From Gammaproteobacteria bacterium (GTDB lineage Bacteria > Pseudomonadota > Gammaproteobacteria > S012-40): a DNA stretch of 28,269 bases. The stretch covers positions 1 to 28,269 of the forward strand of contig JAOTSL010000005.1 in the NCBI GenBank assembly GCA_029864945.1. Reading direction: 5' to 3'. Position 1 is the first letter of the stretch, and each line of letters starts with the position of its first letter. Positions 6,938 to 15,047 of the stretch are shown here, piece by piece. The notes beneath the pieces are model-generated. The model was not told the DNA's origin. It did no database searches and saw nothing but the letters and a program-made list of their open reading frames with translations. The translations under genes were made by a program, and so were the position numbers.

Positions 6938-9571
6938 TTACTGAATCGCAACCTTTTCCCGGGGGGATATACGTAAAAGTTGTTTTTTTAGCGTATCAAC
7001 CTCTTCAAAAGTACCTTCCTTCTTTGAAATACTCAACAATCGCCTAAGCGCGCCAATATGATCAGGACGGATTGCAATAATTTTATTTAAAGCCATTTTT
7101 TCAGAGATCCCACTATCAATAGCCTGATTTATCGAGGCAAACATCGCGTCAGCCATCCCAAAACCTATCCATTGATCATCTGGATTAATCGTATAAGCTG
7201 CAGATAACAATTTCTGGCTTTCTAGATTCTGCCCAGAAAAATAGGCAATCCAACTACGATAATACAAATCAGTAGCTTGATGAGCGGCTTCAAAATAGGG
7301 GGCGTCATCACTCGAAACACCCAGCACCTCAATCGCAATCTGCGGAGGTGAGCGTAAAGCTTGCAAAAAAGCCAATAATCGACCTAGGTCTAGCTGACGA
7401 TTAAACTTTGCCTTTGGTAGCTGAAACTCAATAACTGGCGCCCACTCGTCCTGAAGAGCCCAATCCGTTTCCGGTAAAGGACCCCAATATCGCCCAGCCC
7501 AGCTCCAGACCCCTTCTCCACCGGTAATTTCCTTTACTCCCGCTCTATCTAGCCGAGAAACACTGCTCTTAATTCCGTGAATCCCACCAAGCTCCTCCTT
7601 AGACCCAACCAACGCCAATCGAAAGCCATCAACAAACAATGAGGCATACGGGAAGCTTTTTCTGAATGTTGCTAAAACAACCTTTAATGTATCAACATCG
7701 AACTGATTCAAAGCGATCCACTGCACAAATAAACCGCCATCAGCCAGACGTTTTTTTGCACGCAGAAATTGCTGAAGCGACAATAAATTACTCCTACCAA
7801 TAAGATCAGGATGAAACAAATCACCAACAATAACATCGTATAACTTATCAGTAGATTTCAAATAACGTCTTGCGTCATCTTTCACTATCAATAGCTTTCC
7901 GCTGACCCCATTATTTGCCTCTGAAAACCAGCTCGAAGACGCGGCTATCGCACCTTCAGACAGCTCTACAGCTGCTCTTGTCAATTGAGGGTAGGGCAAT
8001 GAGCCCGACGCCGTGATACCTGTTCCTAACCCAAGAAATAAGATTGAACGAGGATCTGGGTGGAGCAAAAGTGGTAATCGACTTTGGTTTTTCTGAACAG
8101 TAATAGCATCAGGCGCTGTCGATGCATCCATTCGTTGCAAATCAGCTAATAATAAACGCTGACCTGTTTTATCCTCAATTACGTGGGTAACCATTAGTGC
8201 ATCTTCATACACATGCAAGTCTGTTGATTCATTTTGGGAAACAGGCAATAAATCTTTTACTGACGGAAACGTTAAAATTGGGATAAATAAAATGACAGTT
8301 AACGCAGGTACGAATCTAAACCATTTATCTTTAACCCAATATAAACTAGCCATCACTACAACAAATGCAGAAAAAGCAATTACTACACTTGTACCCAAAT
8401 AGGGAATTAATATAAATCCGGCAACCAGTCCACCGATAGAACCCCCTATTGAGTTCGCCCCATAAAAATAAGCGCCGCTGACACTAACGTTCTTATGAGA
8501 TGAAACTAATACCGGGAGCCAAGCACCAAACGCGAGAGTTGCGGGCAGTGTAAACAACGCGATTACCCCTCCTTGCTGCACCATTGAGGTAAGCAACGAC
8601 GAATAGGAAACCGTTTCGGCCCATGCAGATACAGCTGGTAAAAAATAAACACTAGACAATGCACTTATTACGATAATAACTGGAAGCATGAACAGCCAAC
8701 GTGTTCCGGACATGCGTGTAGCCAGCAAACTTCCTAGTCCTATTCCTAGTAAAAATGTTGCCAAAATCACCGCCATTACATATTCAGTACGCAGCAATAT
8801 CATTCCATATAATCGAGTCCAGCCAATTTCAAGCATAATAGCTGAGGCACCAATAGCACCGTAAACCAATAGTACATTTAGCCCCGGACCGACATTAATA
8901 CGTTTTTGAGAAATACCGGGGTCTGCTTTCTGCAAACTATCCTGCGACCCAATAAAAAACGACAAAACAAATATGATAAATGCCAACAAAAAGCCGAAAA
9001 CAGCAACTAAACGATCAGAAACAATCCAGCCAAAAACAGGCAAGAGCATAAGTGGTAACAACGCGCCACACATTCCGCCCAGCGTATTGAACGAGTAAAC
9101 CAATCCAAGCGAAATATTACTATTTCGCAAACTCCTTAGAATTAATGGAAAGCCAAACCCCAAGCCCAGAGCAGGAATAAACATTAGGAAAAAGGTAACT
9201 AGAGCTTGAACGAAAATCCAGGTGCCGTAACCCGTACCCAGCGTTAACGTTTGGATAAATTCATCAAGACCGGAAAAAATTACAGGAAGATTAAATGCGA
9301 ATAGTGCAACTGCAAATTCTATAAAAGCAAAGACCAAGAGTGGATTTTTGAAGCAATACTGAAAACGCCCGCCTAACAGACTACCAACACCCAAGCCTGC
9401 CATAAATGCAGATATAGTAACAACGATACCGAATATGCTCACACCAAAAATGGTGGACAGCATTCGAGCCCATAATACTTCGTAACTTAATGCGGTTACA
9501 CCAGTAAAAAAATAGACTGCGCAAACAATTAAAGAAAGTGAATATATTGAATTAAACTTAGTCAGCTGCAT
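6938..9571 (-). CDS. Fused MFS-like membrane / spermidine-synthase-like protein
   Basis: An 877-aa protein of the 'fused MFS/spermidine synthase' type. The first 430 residues hold about 13 membrane helices with the family start FTGVTALSYEVLWARML near 22-38. The soluble part (about 500-650) is a class I methyltransferase fold as in SpeE: SILFLGLGTG (SAM/dcSAM-binding glycine loop, near 505-515), an acidic residue after AAVELSEGAI and the YDVIVGDLFHPD strand. The last 150 residues look TPR-like. True polyamine synthesis is doubtful, as these fusions lack a proven substrate. It is the last gene of the operon starting at 12926 and lies 30 bases behind the 142-aa gene. Why it travels with an oxidase island is unknown. 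Confidence 0.85.
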   Translation of the reverse strand: MQLTKFNSIYSLSLIVCAVYFFTGVTALSYEVLWARMLSTIFGVSIFGIVVTISAFMAGLGVGSLLGGRFQYCFKNPLLVFAFIEFAVALFAFNLPVIFSGLDEFIQTLTLGTGYGTWIFVQALVTFFLMFIPALGLGFGFPLILRSLRNSNISLGLVYSFNTLGGMCGALLPLMLLPVFGWIVSDRLVAVFGFLLAFIIFVLSFFIGSQDSLQKADPGISQKRINVGPGLNVLLVYGAIGASAIMLEIGWTRLYGMILLRTEYVMAVILATFLLGIGLGSLLATRMSGTRWLFMLPVIIVISALSSVYFLPAVSAWAETVSYSSLLTSMVQQGGVIALFTLPATLAFGAWLPVLVSSHKNVSVSGAYFYGANSIGGSIGGLVAGFILIPYLGTSVVIAFSAFVVVMASLYWVKDKWFRFVPALTVILFIPILTFPSVKDLLPVSQNESTDLHVYEDALMVTHVIEDKTGQRLLLADLQRMDASTAPDAITVQKNQSRLPLLLHPDPRSILFLGLGTGITASGSLPYPQLTRAAVELSEGAIAASSSWFSEANNGVSGKLLIVKDDARRYLKSTDKLYDVIVGDLFHPDLIGRSNLLSLQQFLRAKKRLADGGLFVQWIALNQFDVDTLKVVLATFRKSFPYASLFVDGFRLALVGSKEELGGIHGIKSSVSRLDRAGVKEITGGEGVWSWAGRYWGPLPETDWALQDEWAPVIEFQLPKAKFNRQLDLGRLLAFLQALRSPPQIAIEVLGVSSDDAPYFEAAHQATDLYYRSWIAYFSGQNLESQKLLSAAYTINPDDQWIGFGMADAMFASINQAIDSGISEKMALNKIIAIRPDHIGALRRLLSISKKEGTFEEVDTLKKQLLRISPREKVAIQ

Positions 9572-9601
9572 AATAATTTTTCATCAAACAGCTATAAGAA
9601 T

Positions 9602-10030
9602 TTAGAAAGGGAAAAACCAGACAACGGCCACTATTGAATGTGCCACTGCTAAAAACACAGTGACACCAGCACAAACCATATGCTGAACGAAAACCTCTTT
9701 ACCCAACATCCCCATTGCAATGCCGAATCCAGCAGTTAAAAAAACAAAGAGAAGTAGCGTAACTCCCATGTAAAATAATATCTGATGCTGGTTTTTTTGC
9801 TCATCATACGAAGCTATCATCTCGCCACGCTGAGTACCCACAAAGCTTGTTAAAACATCCGCTCTTTCAGCGGCACCTTCTACAGCGACATCTACAGAAC
9901 TTGTCTCAGCAAAAACGGGAGCAAATATTGATAAACTTAAACCTATAAAAATAAACAAAAAAAAACGTGAAGAAATTAGTTTAAAAGACAACAACACCGC
10001 ATTACCCCAATTATTTTCTTGATAATTCAT
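9602..10030 (-). CDS. Small membrane protein, no family recognised
   Basis: A 142-aa protein with a signal-like hydrophobic stretch ending FAPVFAETSS, a hydrophilic periplasmic part, and two closely spaced hydrophobic helices (about 86-108 and 116-138). No cysteine or haem motif. The annotated ATG at 10030 lies 20 bases inside the previous gene and gives a long n-region. A GTG at 9997 has GGGG seven bases before it, removes the overlap and gives a signal peptide of normal length, so it may be the true start. Part of the eight-gene operon. Function unknown; a subunit or assembly factor is a guess from position. Confidence 0.65.
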   Translation of the reverse strand: MNYQENNWGNAVLLSFKLISSRFFLFIFIGLSLSIFAPVFAETSSVDVAVEGAAERADVLTSFVGTQRGEMIASYDEQKNQHQILFYMGVTLLLFVFLTAGFGIAMGMLGKEVFVQHMVCAGVTVFLAVAHSIVAVVWFFPF

Positions 10031-10262
10031 TTTGACGCTTAGTCCATTTTGACGTAGCCGTTTCTTTACCCGAAAAACGCCAGTAAAGTATCGCCATCAA
10101 TACTACTGGAAATAAAACCATAGGTAGCAAAAAAATAAAAATAGCCCATGGCGTATCAATTGTGACATGCAACCATCGATAGCTATCGGTAGCCGCAAAC
10201 GCATTATTGCAAAAAAACAATGCGATAAAAGAAATCAGGTATTTAGCTTTTAGATGAATCAT
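10011..10262 (-). CDS. Small secreted-then-anchored membrane protein, unknown
   Basis: An 83-aa protein: signal peptide (cut likely after NNAFA), about 14 exposed residues with SYRWLHVTIDTPW, one hydrophobic helix of about 24 residues, and a basic tail (KWTKRQNELSRK). The predicted mature form has one helix with the tail in the cytoplasm. It overlaps the SUMF1-like gene by 20 bases and the 142-aa gene by 20 bases, so expression is likely coupled. No family recognised. Confidence 0.65.
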   Translation of the reverse strand: MIHLKAKYLISFIALFFCNNAFAATDSYRWLHVTIDTPWAIFIFLLPMVLFPVVLMAILYWRFSGKETATSKWTKRQNELSRK

Positions 10263-11358
10263 TATTTATTGCCTCTGCTTTGAGCGGTTCAATATCTTTT
10301 GCACAACGAAAACCATAGAAATCACTAGTCATATGCGGCCAAGAATACGCCCGATGATAAGACGACGTAGAAAATGGATCACCTTTCCATGATCCTCCAC
10401 GCATAACTTTATATTTATCTTCTGTCATAATAAAATTCGCTACTTTCTTTTTACGGTCGCTCGGGTCGTCTGAAACCACCTGCTTCTTACCCTTAAAAAT
10501 TGAATCCGACGCACTCGATTTTGGATATGGATTAAAATCGTCTGCCGTCCATTGAAGAACGTTGCCCGACATATCATAAACACCATATGGGCTTACGCCA
10601 TTTTTATATGTATCGACAGAAGTGGTTGAGCCAACGTTATAATAGGTATTGAGGCGCTTAGTATCCATTACATCCCCCCAAGGCCAGCGCCTTCCGTCGT
10701 CGCCGCGAGCTGCTTTTTCCCATTCGGCTTCAGTTGGTAATCTCTTACCCATCCATCCGCAATAGCCTTTGGCATCAAACCAAGAAATCATAGTAACGGG
10801 ATGCATTACTTTCTGCGCCGGAAAATGTCCGTCACTCCAGTTTAGCGGAACACGCTGACCAGTTTGAGCAACATACCTAGCGTACTGGGAGTTTGTAACA
10901 AGAAATTTATCAATTGCATATGCGGGTAGATCGACCGTGTGTGCAGGTCTATTCTGCACGTCGCTCTTTAAACTATCAGTACCCATGGTAAATAAACCGG
11001 CCGGAATATTAACTGACGTCTCTAATTCAACCCACTGCTTTGTGGGCAACAAACCTTCGGCTTCGTCCATGGTGTAGGTGATAGTATGGGTTACGCCTCG
11101 CTCATGGAAAACATTTACAAATAAGTCTTCGCCGGCGCCGCGGATTTTTTTATGCTCGTCCTTCAAGTCGTATCCCGACATATCTCGGAGCTGCTCCATT
11201 CTAGTTGACCCTATCTGAACCACATGAATAGAACCAGCTACTAACGCAATAACGATACAAGTTACAAACGTTGCCCCTATATATCTTTTCCGAATTACGA
11301 GTTCTTCTTTAGTTAAAGAAGATCGTTTACTGCTAACTTTAGAGCTCATAAAATACAT
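10243..11358 (-). CDS. Membrane-anchored SUMF1/FGE-fold (NirV-like) protein
   Basis: A 371-aa protein with an N-terminal membrane anchor (about 27-49), then a sulfatase-modifying-factor (FGE-sulfatase) domain at about 115-355. Family marks are IPAGLFTMGTD, the PAHTVDLPAYAIDKFLVTN stretch, RLPTEAEWEKAARG, YDMSGNVLQWTAD, VMRGGSWKG and the closing YGFRCAK. True formylglycine-generating enzymes carry two active-site cysteines after GGS; here that stretch has none, so it is not expected to be an FGE. NirV proteins, found beside nitrite reductase genes, are a known relative without proven function, and a similar role in oxidase assembly is conceivable. The start is uncertain: ATG at 11358 or the one three codons on; both have poor Shine-Dalgarno sequences. 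Confidence 0.85.
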   Translation of the reverse strand: MYFMSSKVSSKRSSLTKEELVIRKRYIGATFVTCIVIALVAGSIHVVQIGSTRMEQLRDMSGYDLKDEHKKIRGAGEDLFVNVFHERGVTHTITYTMDEAEGLLPTKQWVELETSVNIPAGLFTMGTDSLKSDVQNRPAHTVDLPAYAIDKFLVTNSQYARYVAQTGQRVPLNWSDGHFPAQKVMHPVTMISWFDAKGYCGWMGKRLPTEAEWEKAARGDDGRRWPWGDVMDTKRLNTYYNVGSTTSVDTYKNGVSPYGVYDMSGNVLQWTADDFNPYPKSSASDSIFKGKKQVVSDDPSDRKKKVANFIMTEDKYKVMRGGSWKGDPFSTSSYHRAYSWPHMTSDFYGFRCAKDIEPLKAEAINNDSSKS

Positions 11359-11365
11359 TCATCAT

Positions 11366-11833
11366 TTAATTTTCTACACTTTCTTGTCTATAACGCTTAT
11401 GTATTAAATGCCTCGGTCGGCGACCATATGTTCTCTTAATAACGAACTCGCCAATTAGCCCACCAGCAGCACAAGCCTCTACGACTACAATTACAAGTAA
11501 GATCCAAAAGCCCAAAGGGACTATAGCCGCGCCTTCAGGAATCATGTCAGGCGTTAAATTATAGAACACATAACTTTTTGCCAGAAGCGCAGGTAAATGG
11601 GCAATCATTTTACCACCCAACCCATAAATCAAGGATACGAAAAAGCCCGCTACCAAAGGCACAAGTATTAAGTCAAGTATCCATGGAATACTAAAAGTAC
11701 TCATACCTTGAAATACTTCAAGCTGAACGCCAAGCAAATGATCACCTAGCAAAATCAACACTACCCCAACCGTAGTTGCGATTAGCGCCCAAAATAAATG
11801 CAGAGCTATACTATTTAATTTTTGCCGCTTCAT
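11366..11833 (-). CDS. Polytopic small membrane protein, unknown
   Basis: A 155-aa protein with about four hydrophobic segments (roughly 10-30, 47-68, and a pair around 105-128) and a strongly basic C-terminus (KRTYGRRPRHLIHKRYR), which places the C-terminus in the cytoplasm. It starts 23 bases inside the cytochrome gene in another frame, so the two are translationally linked. No haem motif and no family recognised. Position between a cytochrome and the SUMF1-like protein suggests a part in the same complex or its assembly. Confidence 0.7.
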   Translation of the reverse strand: MKRQKLNSIALHLFWALIATTVGVVLILLGDHLLGVQLEVFQGMSTFSIPWILDLILVPLVAGFFVSLIYGLGGKMIAHLPALLAKSYVFYNLTPDMIPEGAAIVPLGFWILLVIVVVEACAAGGLIGEFVIKRTYGRRPRHLIHKRYRQESVEN

Positions 11834-12317
11834 TATTATATTTGTTTCCGGTTAGTTTTTCATAACGGGCTTGCTTGGTCTCTTCTAAATACCAGTCTTC
11901 TACTTTCAAACTAAAAATATATTTAGCGAGAACTTTTCTTTCATCATCCGTAAGGTGAGTTAGAGAAGGCATCCTATACTCAGGCTTTAACCTAGAGGTC
12001 AGCATCTCCTGGGGGTTCTCAGATGAAAAGTAATCATATAACCACTCTTCAGTTCTAAACATCCCCATACCATCTAACGAAGGAGCAGGCACAGACTGCG
12101 AGAAGTCCTTCATACCCCATATGCTATGGCACTTCTTGCATTCTACAAAATGCATCACCTTAGCAGCGCCATCCTTAACTTCTTTGTTAGCAGTTGAATA
12201 AAAGGGAATCCCAGGATCCTCCCCTTCATTTTTTGAGTTTTGATAAATCTTCACCCCAATCAAAACAACAATTGAAATCGCCATTACAACGAAAATGCCT
12301 TTCTCACCTTTGCGCAT
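11811..12317 (-). CDS. Membrane-anchored monohaem cytochrome c (NorC/CcoO-like)
   Basis: A 168-aa protein with one N-terminal helix (about 8-24) and a periplasmic class I cytochrome domain. The haem motif is CKKCH near residue 60-64 and the distal ligand is the Met of EYRMPSLTHLTDDE near 115, so the domain is complete. The layout matches NorC-type anchored cytochromes, and it could carry electrons to the CcoN/CcoO core in place of CcoP. The ATG shares a base with the stop of the CcoS-like gene (TAATG). The following gene overlaps its end by 23 bases. Confidence 0.88.
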   Translation of the reverse strand: MRKGEKGIFVVMAISIVVLIGVKIYQNSKNEGEDPGIPFYSTANKEVKDGAAKVMHFVECKKCHSIWGMKDFSQSVPAPSLDGMGMFRTEEWLYDYFSSENPQEMLTSRLKPEYRMPSLTHLTDDERKVLAKYIFSLKVEDWYLEETKQARYEKLTGNKYNNEAAKIK

Positions 12318-12586
12318 TATTTACTTCTTTTTTGTTGCTCTTTTAAAAACTCGTCCCGTTCGGCGTACTGGTCTTTCATAACGCTTTTATACTTTTCAAA
12401 CTCTTCAGGTTCCATCTTGTCTTCATCATCCGAATCAAACAATACGTATTTAATATCTTCATCAAACTGGTTGTTTTTCGCAGCCCAGCGAAGCATAAAA
12501 CCGGCAGCAATCAAAATACCGGCTGCAACTACTAGCCACAGGTAAATTGTCCAGCCGTCAGGCAAGTTTTGGATAAAATCACTCAT
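12317..12586 (-). CDS. ccoS: CcoS-like cbb3 oxidase maturation protein
   Basis: An 89-aa protein with one helix (about 13-33) followed by RWAAKNNQFDEDIKYVLFD and an acidic SDDED run. This matches the CcoS pattern of a short helix, then WAxxxxQFDD...LFDDD, known from the protein needed to insert cofactors into cbb3 oxidase. It differs by about 30 extra charged residues at the C-terminus (EFEKYKSVMKDQYAERD). It lies between the 109-aa gene and the monohaem cytochrome, with a TAATG overlap to the latter. Family call rests on this motif only; a CcoS relative is likely, the exact function inferred. Confidence 0.65.
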   Translation of the reverse strand: MSDFIQNLPDGWTIYLWLVVAAGILIAAGFMLRWAAKNNQFDEDIKYVLFDSDDEDKMEPEEFEKYKSVMKDQYAERDEFLKEQQKRSK

Positions 12587-12596
12587 TACTTTTCCT

Positions 12597-12926
12597 TTAC
12601 ATTAAATAGCCATCAATCAACTGAACATAACCAATTATTACGGCCAATATAACGCCAATAATAATTGAGATAAACATTATTTTTTCACCTAACTTCAAAT
12701 CACCTAAATTTTTCGGTAAATACAAATAGATTATGTAGCAAAATAAAATTAGAGATAAAATAAGAAATACAAATATGTAATCACTATAGGCTTGAGAGCG
12801 AAGACTATCAATACTCATATCTATGCCAAATACGTATTGATTATCATTACTAGCAAGAATGCGAAATACTGATTCGTTAATTCCTGTATTTAACTGGCTA
12901 AATAGATTAGATAATTGCAAAAACAT
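12597..12926 (-). CDS. Two-helix membrane protein, first gene of accessory operon
   Basis: A 109-aa protein with about 45 polar N-terminal residues and two strong hydrophobic helices (about 50-69 and 83-105) joined by a short KNLGDLKLGEK loop. No family recognised. The ATG at 12926 has no clear Shine-Dalgarno; a later start at Met37 (MSIDSLRSQ) would still keep both helices. It opens the eight-gene block and lies after a 200-base region that follows the oxidase terminator. Confidence 0.55.
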   Translation of the reverse strand: MFLQLSNLFSQLNTGINESVFRILASNDNQYVFGIDMSIDSLRSQAYSDYIFVFLILSLILFCYIIYLYLPKNLGDLKLGEKIMFISIIIGVILAVIIGYVQLIDGYLM

Positions 12927-13126
12927 CTTAACACCGTATTACGAAAGCAAAAAAGCTTTGTATTTATATTGTTTTAATTCTAGTAAGCGCTGCTATAAAG
13001 CAACAAAACTCTACCGCTTATCCAAATCCAATATGCGATTATTTCACCACATTTGATTCAATAGCATACCATGCTAACTAAAAAAATGGGACGATTTAAT
13101 TCCCCAGTAATCCACTACTACAAAAT

Positions 13127-13156
13127 AAAAAGCCGCTCTATAGAGAGCGGCTTTTT
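13127..13156 (-). terminator. Strong rho-independent terminator of the oxidase operon
   Basis: Inverted repeat AAAAGCCGCTCT / AGAGCGGCTTTT with a four-base loop, 13 paired bases including the A/T flanks, then TTTTATTTT on the minus strand. It lies 20 bases after the stop of the 48-aa gene and separates the oxidase operon from the accessory operon. Confidence 0.92.
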
Positions 13157-13176
13157 ATCAGAAATGATGATGCGGC

Positions 13177-13323
13177 TTAGTTAAAAGCATCGTCCGTATC
13201 ATTTTCCTGCTGGTGCCTTTTCCAGTGTGCATCTACAAAAAACATACCGTAGATTGCAGGGCAAATAACCACCACCGCGATCCACATTATAAACACACCT
13301 GGGCCATAATCGATATCTAACAT
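13177..13323 (-). CDS. 48-aa single-helix protein, CcoQ-like position
   Basis: Reads MLDIDYGPGVFIMWIAVVV at the start, one membrane helix (about 9-30), then FVDAHWKRHQQ and an acidic tail ending DDAFN. A GGGAG site lies six bases before the ATG, and the gene ends the oxidase operon just before a strong terminator. Size, single helix and place in the cluster recall CcoQ, a small subunit of cbb3 oxidases, but no clear CcoQ motif is present. It lies 28 bases after the 213-aa gene. Real gene very likely; identity inferred. Confidence 0.8.
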   Translation of the reverse strand: MLDIDYGPGVFIMWIAVVVICPAIYGMFFVDAHWKRHQQENDTDDAFN

Positions 13324-13351
13324 AATCTACTCCCTTCTTTATATTAAGCTA

Positions 13352-13993
13352 TTAAGAAGCTTTTGACATATCAGGCTTACGCGTGAAATGTGGAAGCTGT
13401 TTAATAACAAGAACCATAGTTAGGCAAAAGTAACTTACATAGAATATGTCGATAGCATAGCCTTTATCAAACCAAGGCTGCTTACGCTCACGAAGTCCGT
13501 TTGCTTGTACATAACCTTCGAAGTTAGCGAGTTGGATACGATTTCCAATAACGTTGTAACTTGCCAAGTCATATTGACCGCCGCCAGCCTGAACCTCTTT
13601 AATAGAAGCAGAGACATTCAAAAGGTCATTCCAAGACATTGGATGCCTTTCGATATCACCCGGTGTACGACCAGTTGCTTTAGCCATTGCCTGCTGAGTG
13701 ATAAACTTCATCTTCTCTTCGCCAGTAGCTAAACGCTGAACTTCAGGAGAATCCATTAACGCAACAAAATCTGTATAGATTTCGGCATTAGGACGCTGCC
13801 CCCAAATAGGTTGAGTTATCATGAACGCAGTCAAGATAATCAATCCACACAATGCAACCAATGGCATAGGTAATTTATTATTACCCTCAGATAAGCCACC
13901 AAACTTCGTTTTCTCCATAAGCTCAAGCATTTCTTTTTGCTCTTGCTCATCAGAAAGACAATAAAGCGGTTGATCAAATTTCCAGCCCATCAT
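13352..13993 (-). CDS. Haem-free CcoP-like two-helix subunit
   Basis: A 213-aa protein directly after ccoO, where ccoP is expected. It has an N-terminal polar part, helix 1 (about 41-61) followed by PIWGQRP at 62-68, a polar domain of about 100 residues, PWFDKG at about 173-178 and helix 2 (about 179-200). The stretch LP...helix...P-x-W-G resembles the second helix of CcoP. There is no CxxCH at all, so it cannot carry haem c. The same two motifs occur five residues apart in the 153-aa protein at 4721-5182, against about 105 apart here. Two neighbouring ATGs are possible; the second (13990) has the better spacing to GGGAG. I infer a structural oxidase subunit. Confidence 0.7.
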   Translation of the reverse strand: MMGWKFDQPLYCLSDEQEQKEMLELMEKTKFGGLSEGNNKLPMPLVALCGLIILTAFMITQPIWGQRPNAEIYTDFVALMDSPEVQRLATGEEKMKFITQQAMAKATGRTPGDIERHPMSWNDLLNVSASIKEVQAGGGQYDLASYNVIGNRIQLANFEGYVQANGLRERKQPWFDKGYAIDIFYVSYFCLTMVLVIKQLPHFTRKPDMSKAS

Positions 13994-14002
13994 TCTTCTC
14001 CC

Positions 14003-14959
14003 TTATCTTAAGCTCGTTAGAACCCAGTCAATTAAAGTACGAACTTCAGAGTCACGTCGTGGCTCAGGTACTTCTGGTGGATAAATTGACTCGCCATGTA
14101 CGTACGCATTGTACTCTGCACGCCATTTGTTCATATCAATCGTGTTACCTTTAGCATCGGTTTTACCCCAAAGATAATCGTAACGCGGCATGATAGAGTT
14201 CGGCTGAACCAAACGAGGGTTAAAGAAATGCATTGTCATCCACTCACGCGATGAATTACGTGACGCAACATGTAGCAAATCAGGCGCTTTACGATCAGAA
14301 CCAAAAGCTGTTGGCATCTCACCATTAAAGTCACCTAGGTATGGAGGTGCACCAAAAAATTGCCAATCTTGTGTTTGCTCTGGCAATAATGTGTGACACC
14401 ACCAACATCCTTCAGTAACGAAGATTGTTTTTCCTTTTGCAACATATCGTGTATTTTCATCACCGGCTGCTTTCAGAGTACCAGCTGGAGTCCAGCCTCT
14501 AACTACTGAAGCATTGACAATGTAATCAACTTCGTCGCCGTTAAACTCACCTTTTTCAAGAGTGAAAACAGCACCAGAAGCCATATCAGATTGATCAATC
14601 TTACCTATGCTTTTACTTAAATCCTCTACACCTGCACCAAGCATTTCCTGGTGGTTGATGCCTGGAGCAAATTTGATCCCTGGATTATAAACGTATGCAC
14701 GTTGTGGCGGATCAATTATTGCGCCTGTTTTTGGATCTTTGTCAAGAATGACTACGATTGGCTTACCAGCACCAGTAACAAAAGGATCTTCGTAACTGAA
14801 ACCAATAACACGTCCCAATGATAATTGCTTATCCAAGCCTACCCAAGTTGAAATTCCTGAGCGGAAATCATTAGCTGGAAAAAGCAAAGTAATACACATT
14901 GAGAAACCAAACATCAAGCCGATGCCCGCAGCACCGAATTTATATTGTTGAAAACCCAC
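14003..14959 (-). CDS. ccoO: CcoO-like cbb3 oxidase subunit II, enlarged
   Basis: Monohaem membrane-anchored cytochrome subunit of a cbb3-type oxidase. One N-terminal helix (about 9-29) is followed by a long periplasmic part and then the CcoO haem domain: EGCWWCH with CWWCH at 185-189, the GSDRKAPDLLHVASRNSSREW region, NPRLVQPNSIMPRYDYL (distal ligand Met) and a C-terminal helix-like end. Usual CcoO proteins are about 200 aa with the haem motif near residue 70; here the haem motif is at 185, so about 110 residues are inserted between anchor and haem domain. The start is GTG at 14959, set by GGAGG seven bases before. It follows ccoN after 88 bases that hold a stem-loop. Confidence 0.88.
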   Translation of the reverse strand: MGFQQYKFGAAGIGLMFGFSMCITLLFPANDFRSGISTWVGLDKQLSLGRVIGFSYEDPFVTGAGKPIVVILDKDPKTGAIIDPPQRAYVYNPGIKFAPGINHQEMLGAGVEDLSKSIGKIDQSDMASGAVFTLEKGEFNGDEVDYIVNASVVRGWTPAGTLKAAGDENTRYVAKGKTIFVTEGCWWCHTLLPEQTQDWQFFGAPPYLGDFNGEMPTAFGSDRKAPDLLHVASRNSSREWMTMHFFNPRLVQPNSIMPRYDYLWGKTDAKGNTIDMNKWRAEYNAYVHGESIYPPEVPEPRRDSEVRTLIDWVLTSLR

Positions 14960-14989
14960 TTGAGTTCCTCCTCCCTAAATTTTCAGGTC

Positions 14990-15015
14990 CTTTCGAGGCG
15001 AGAACGCCCCGAAAG
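14990..15015 (-). promoter_or_regulatory. Intercistronic stem-loop between ccoN and ccoO
   Basis: On the minus strand CTTTCGGGGCG, loop TTCT, CGCCTCGAAAG: an 11-bp stem with one G-U pair in RNA. No T-run follows, so it is not a terminator. It sits about 30 bases before the ccoO start. Such hairpins often protect or separate parts of an operon mRNA and so set subunit ratios. Confidence 0.6.
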
Positions 15016-15047
15016 CATATACATTCACTTAGAAAAATAAATAATTT

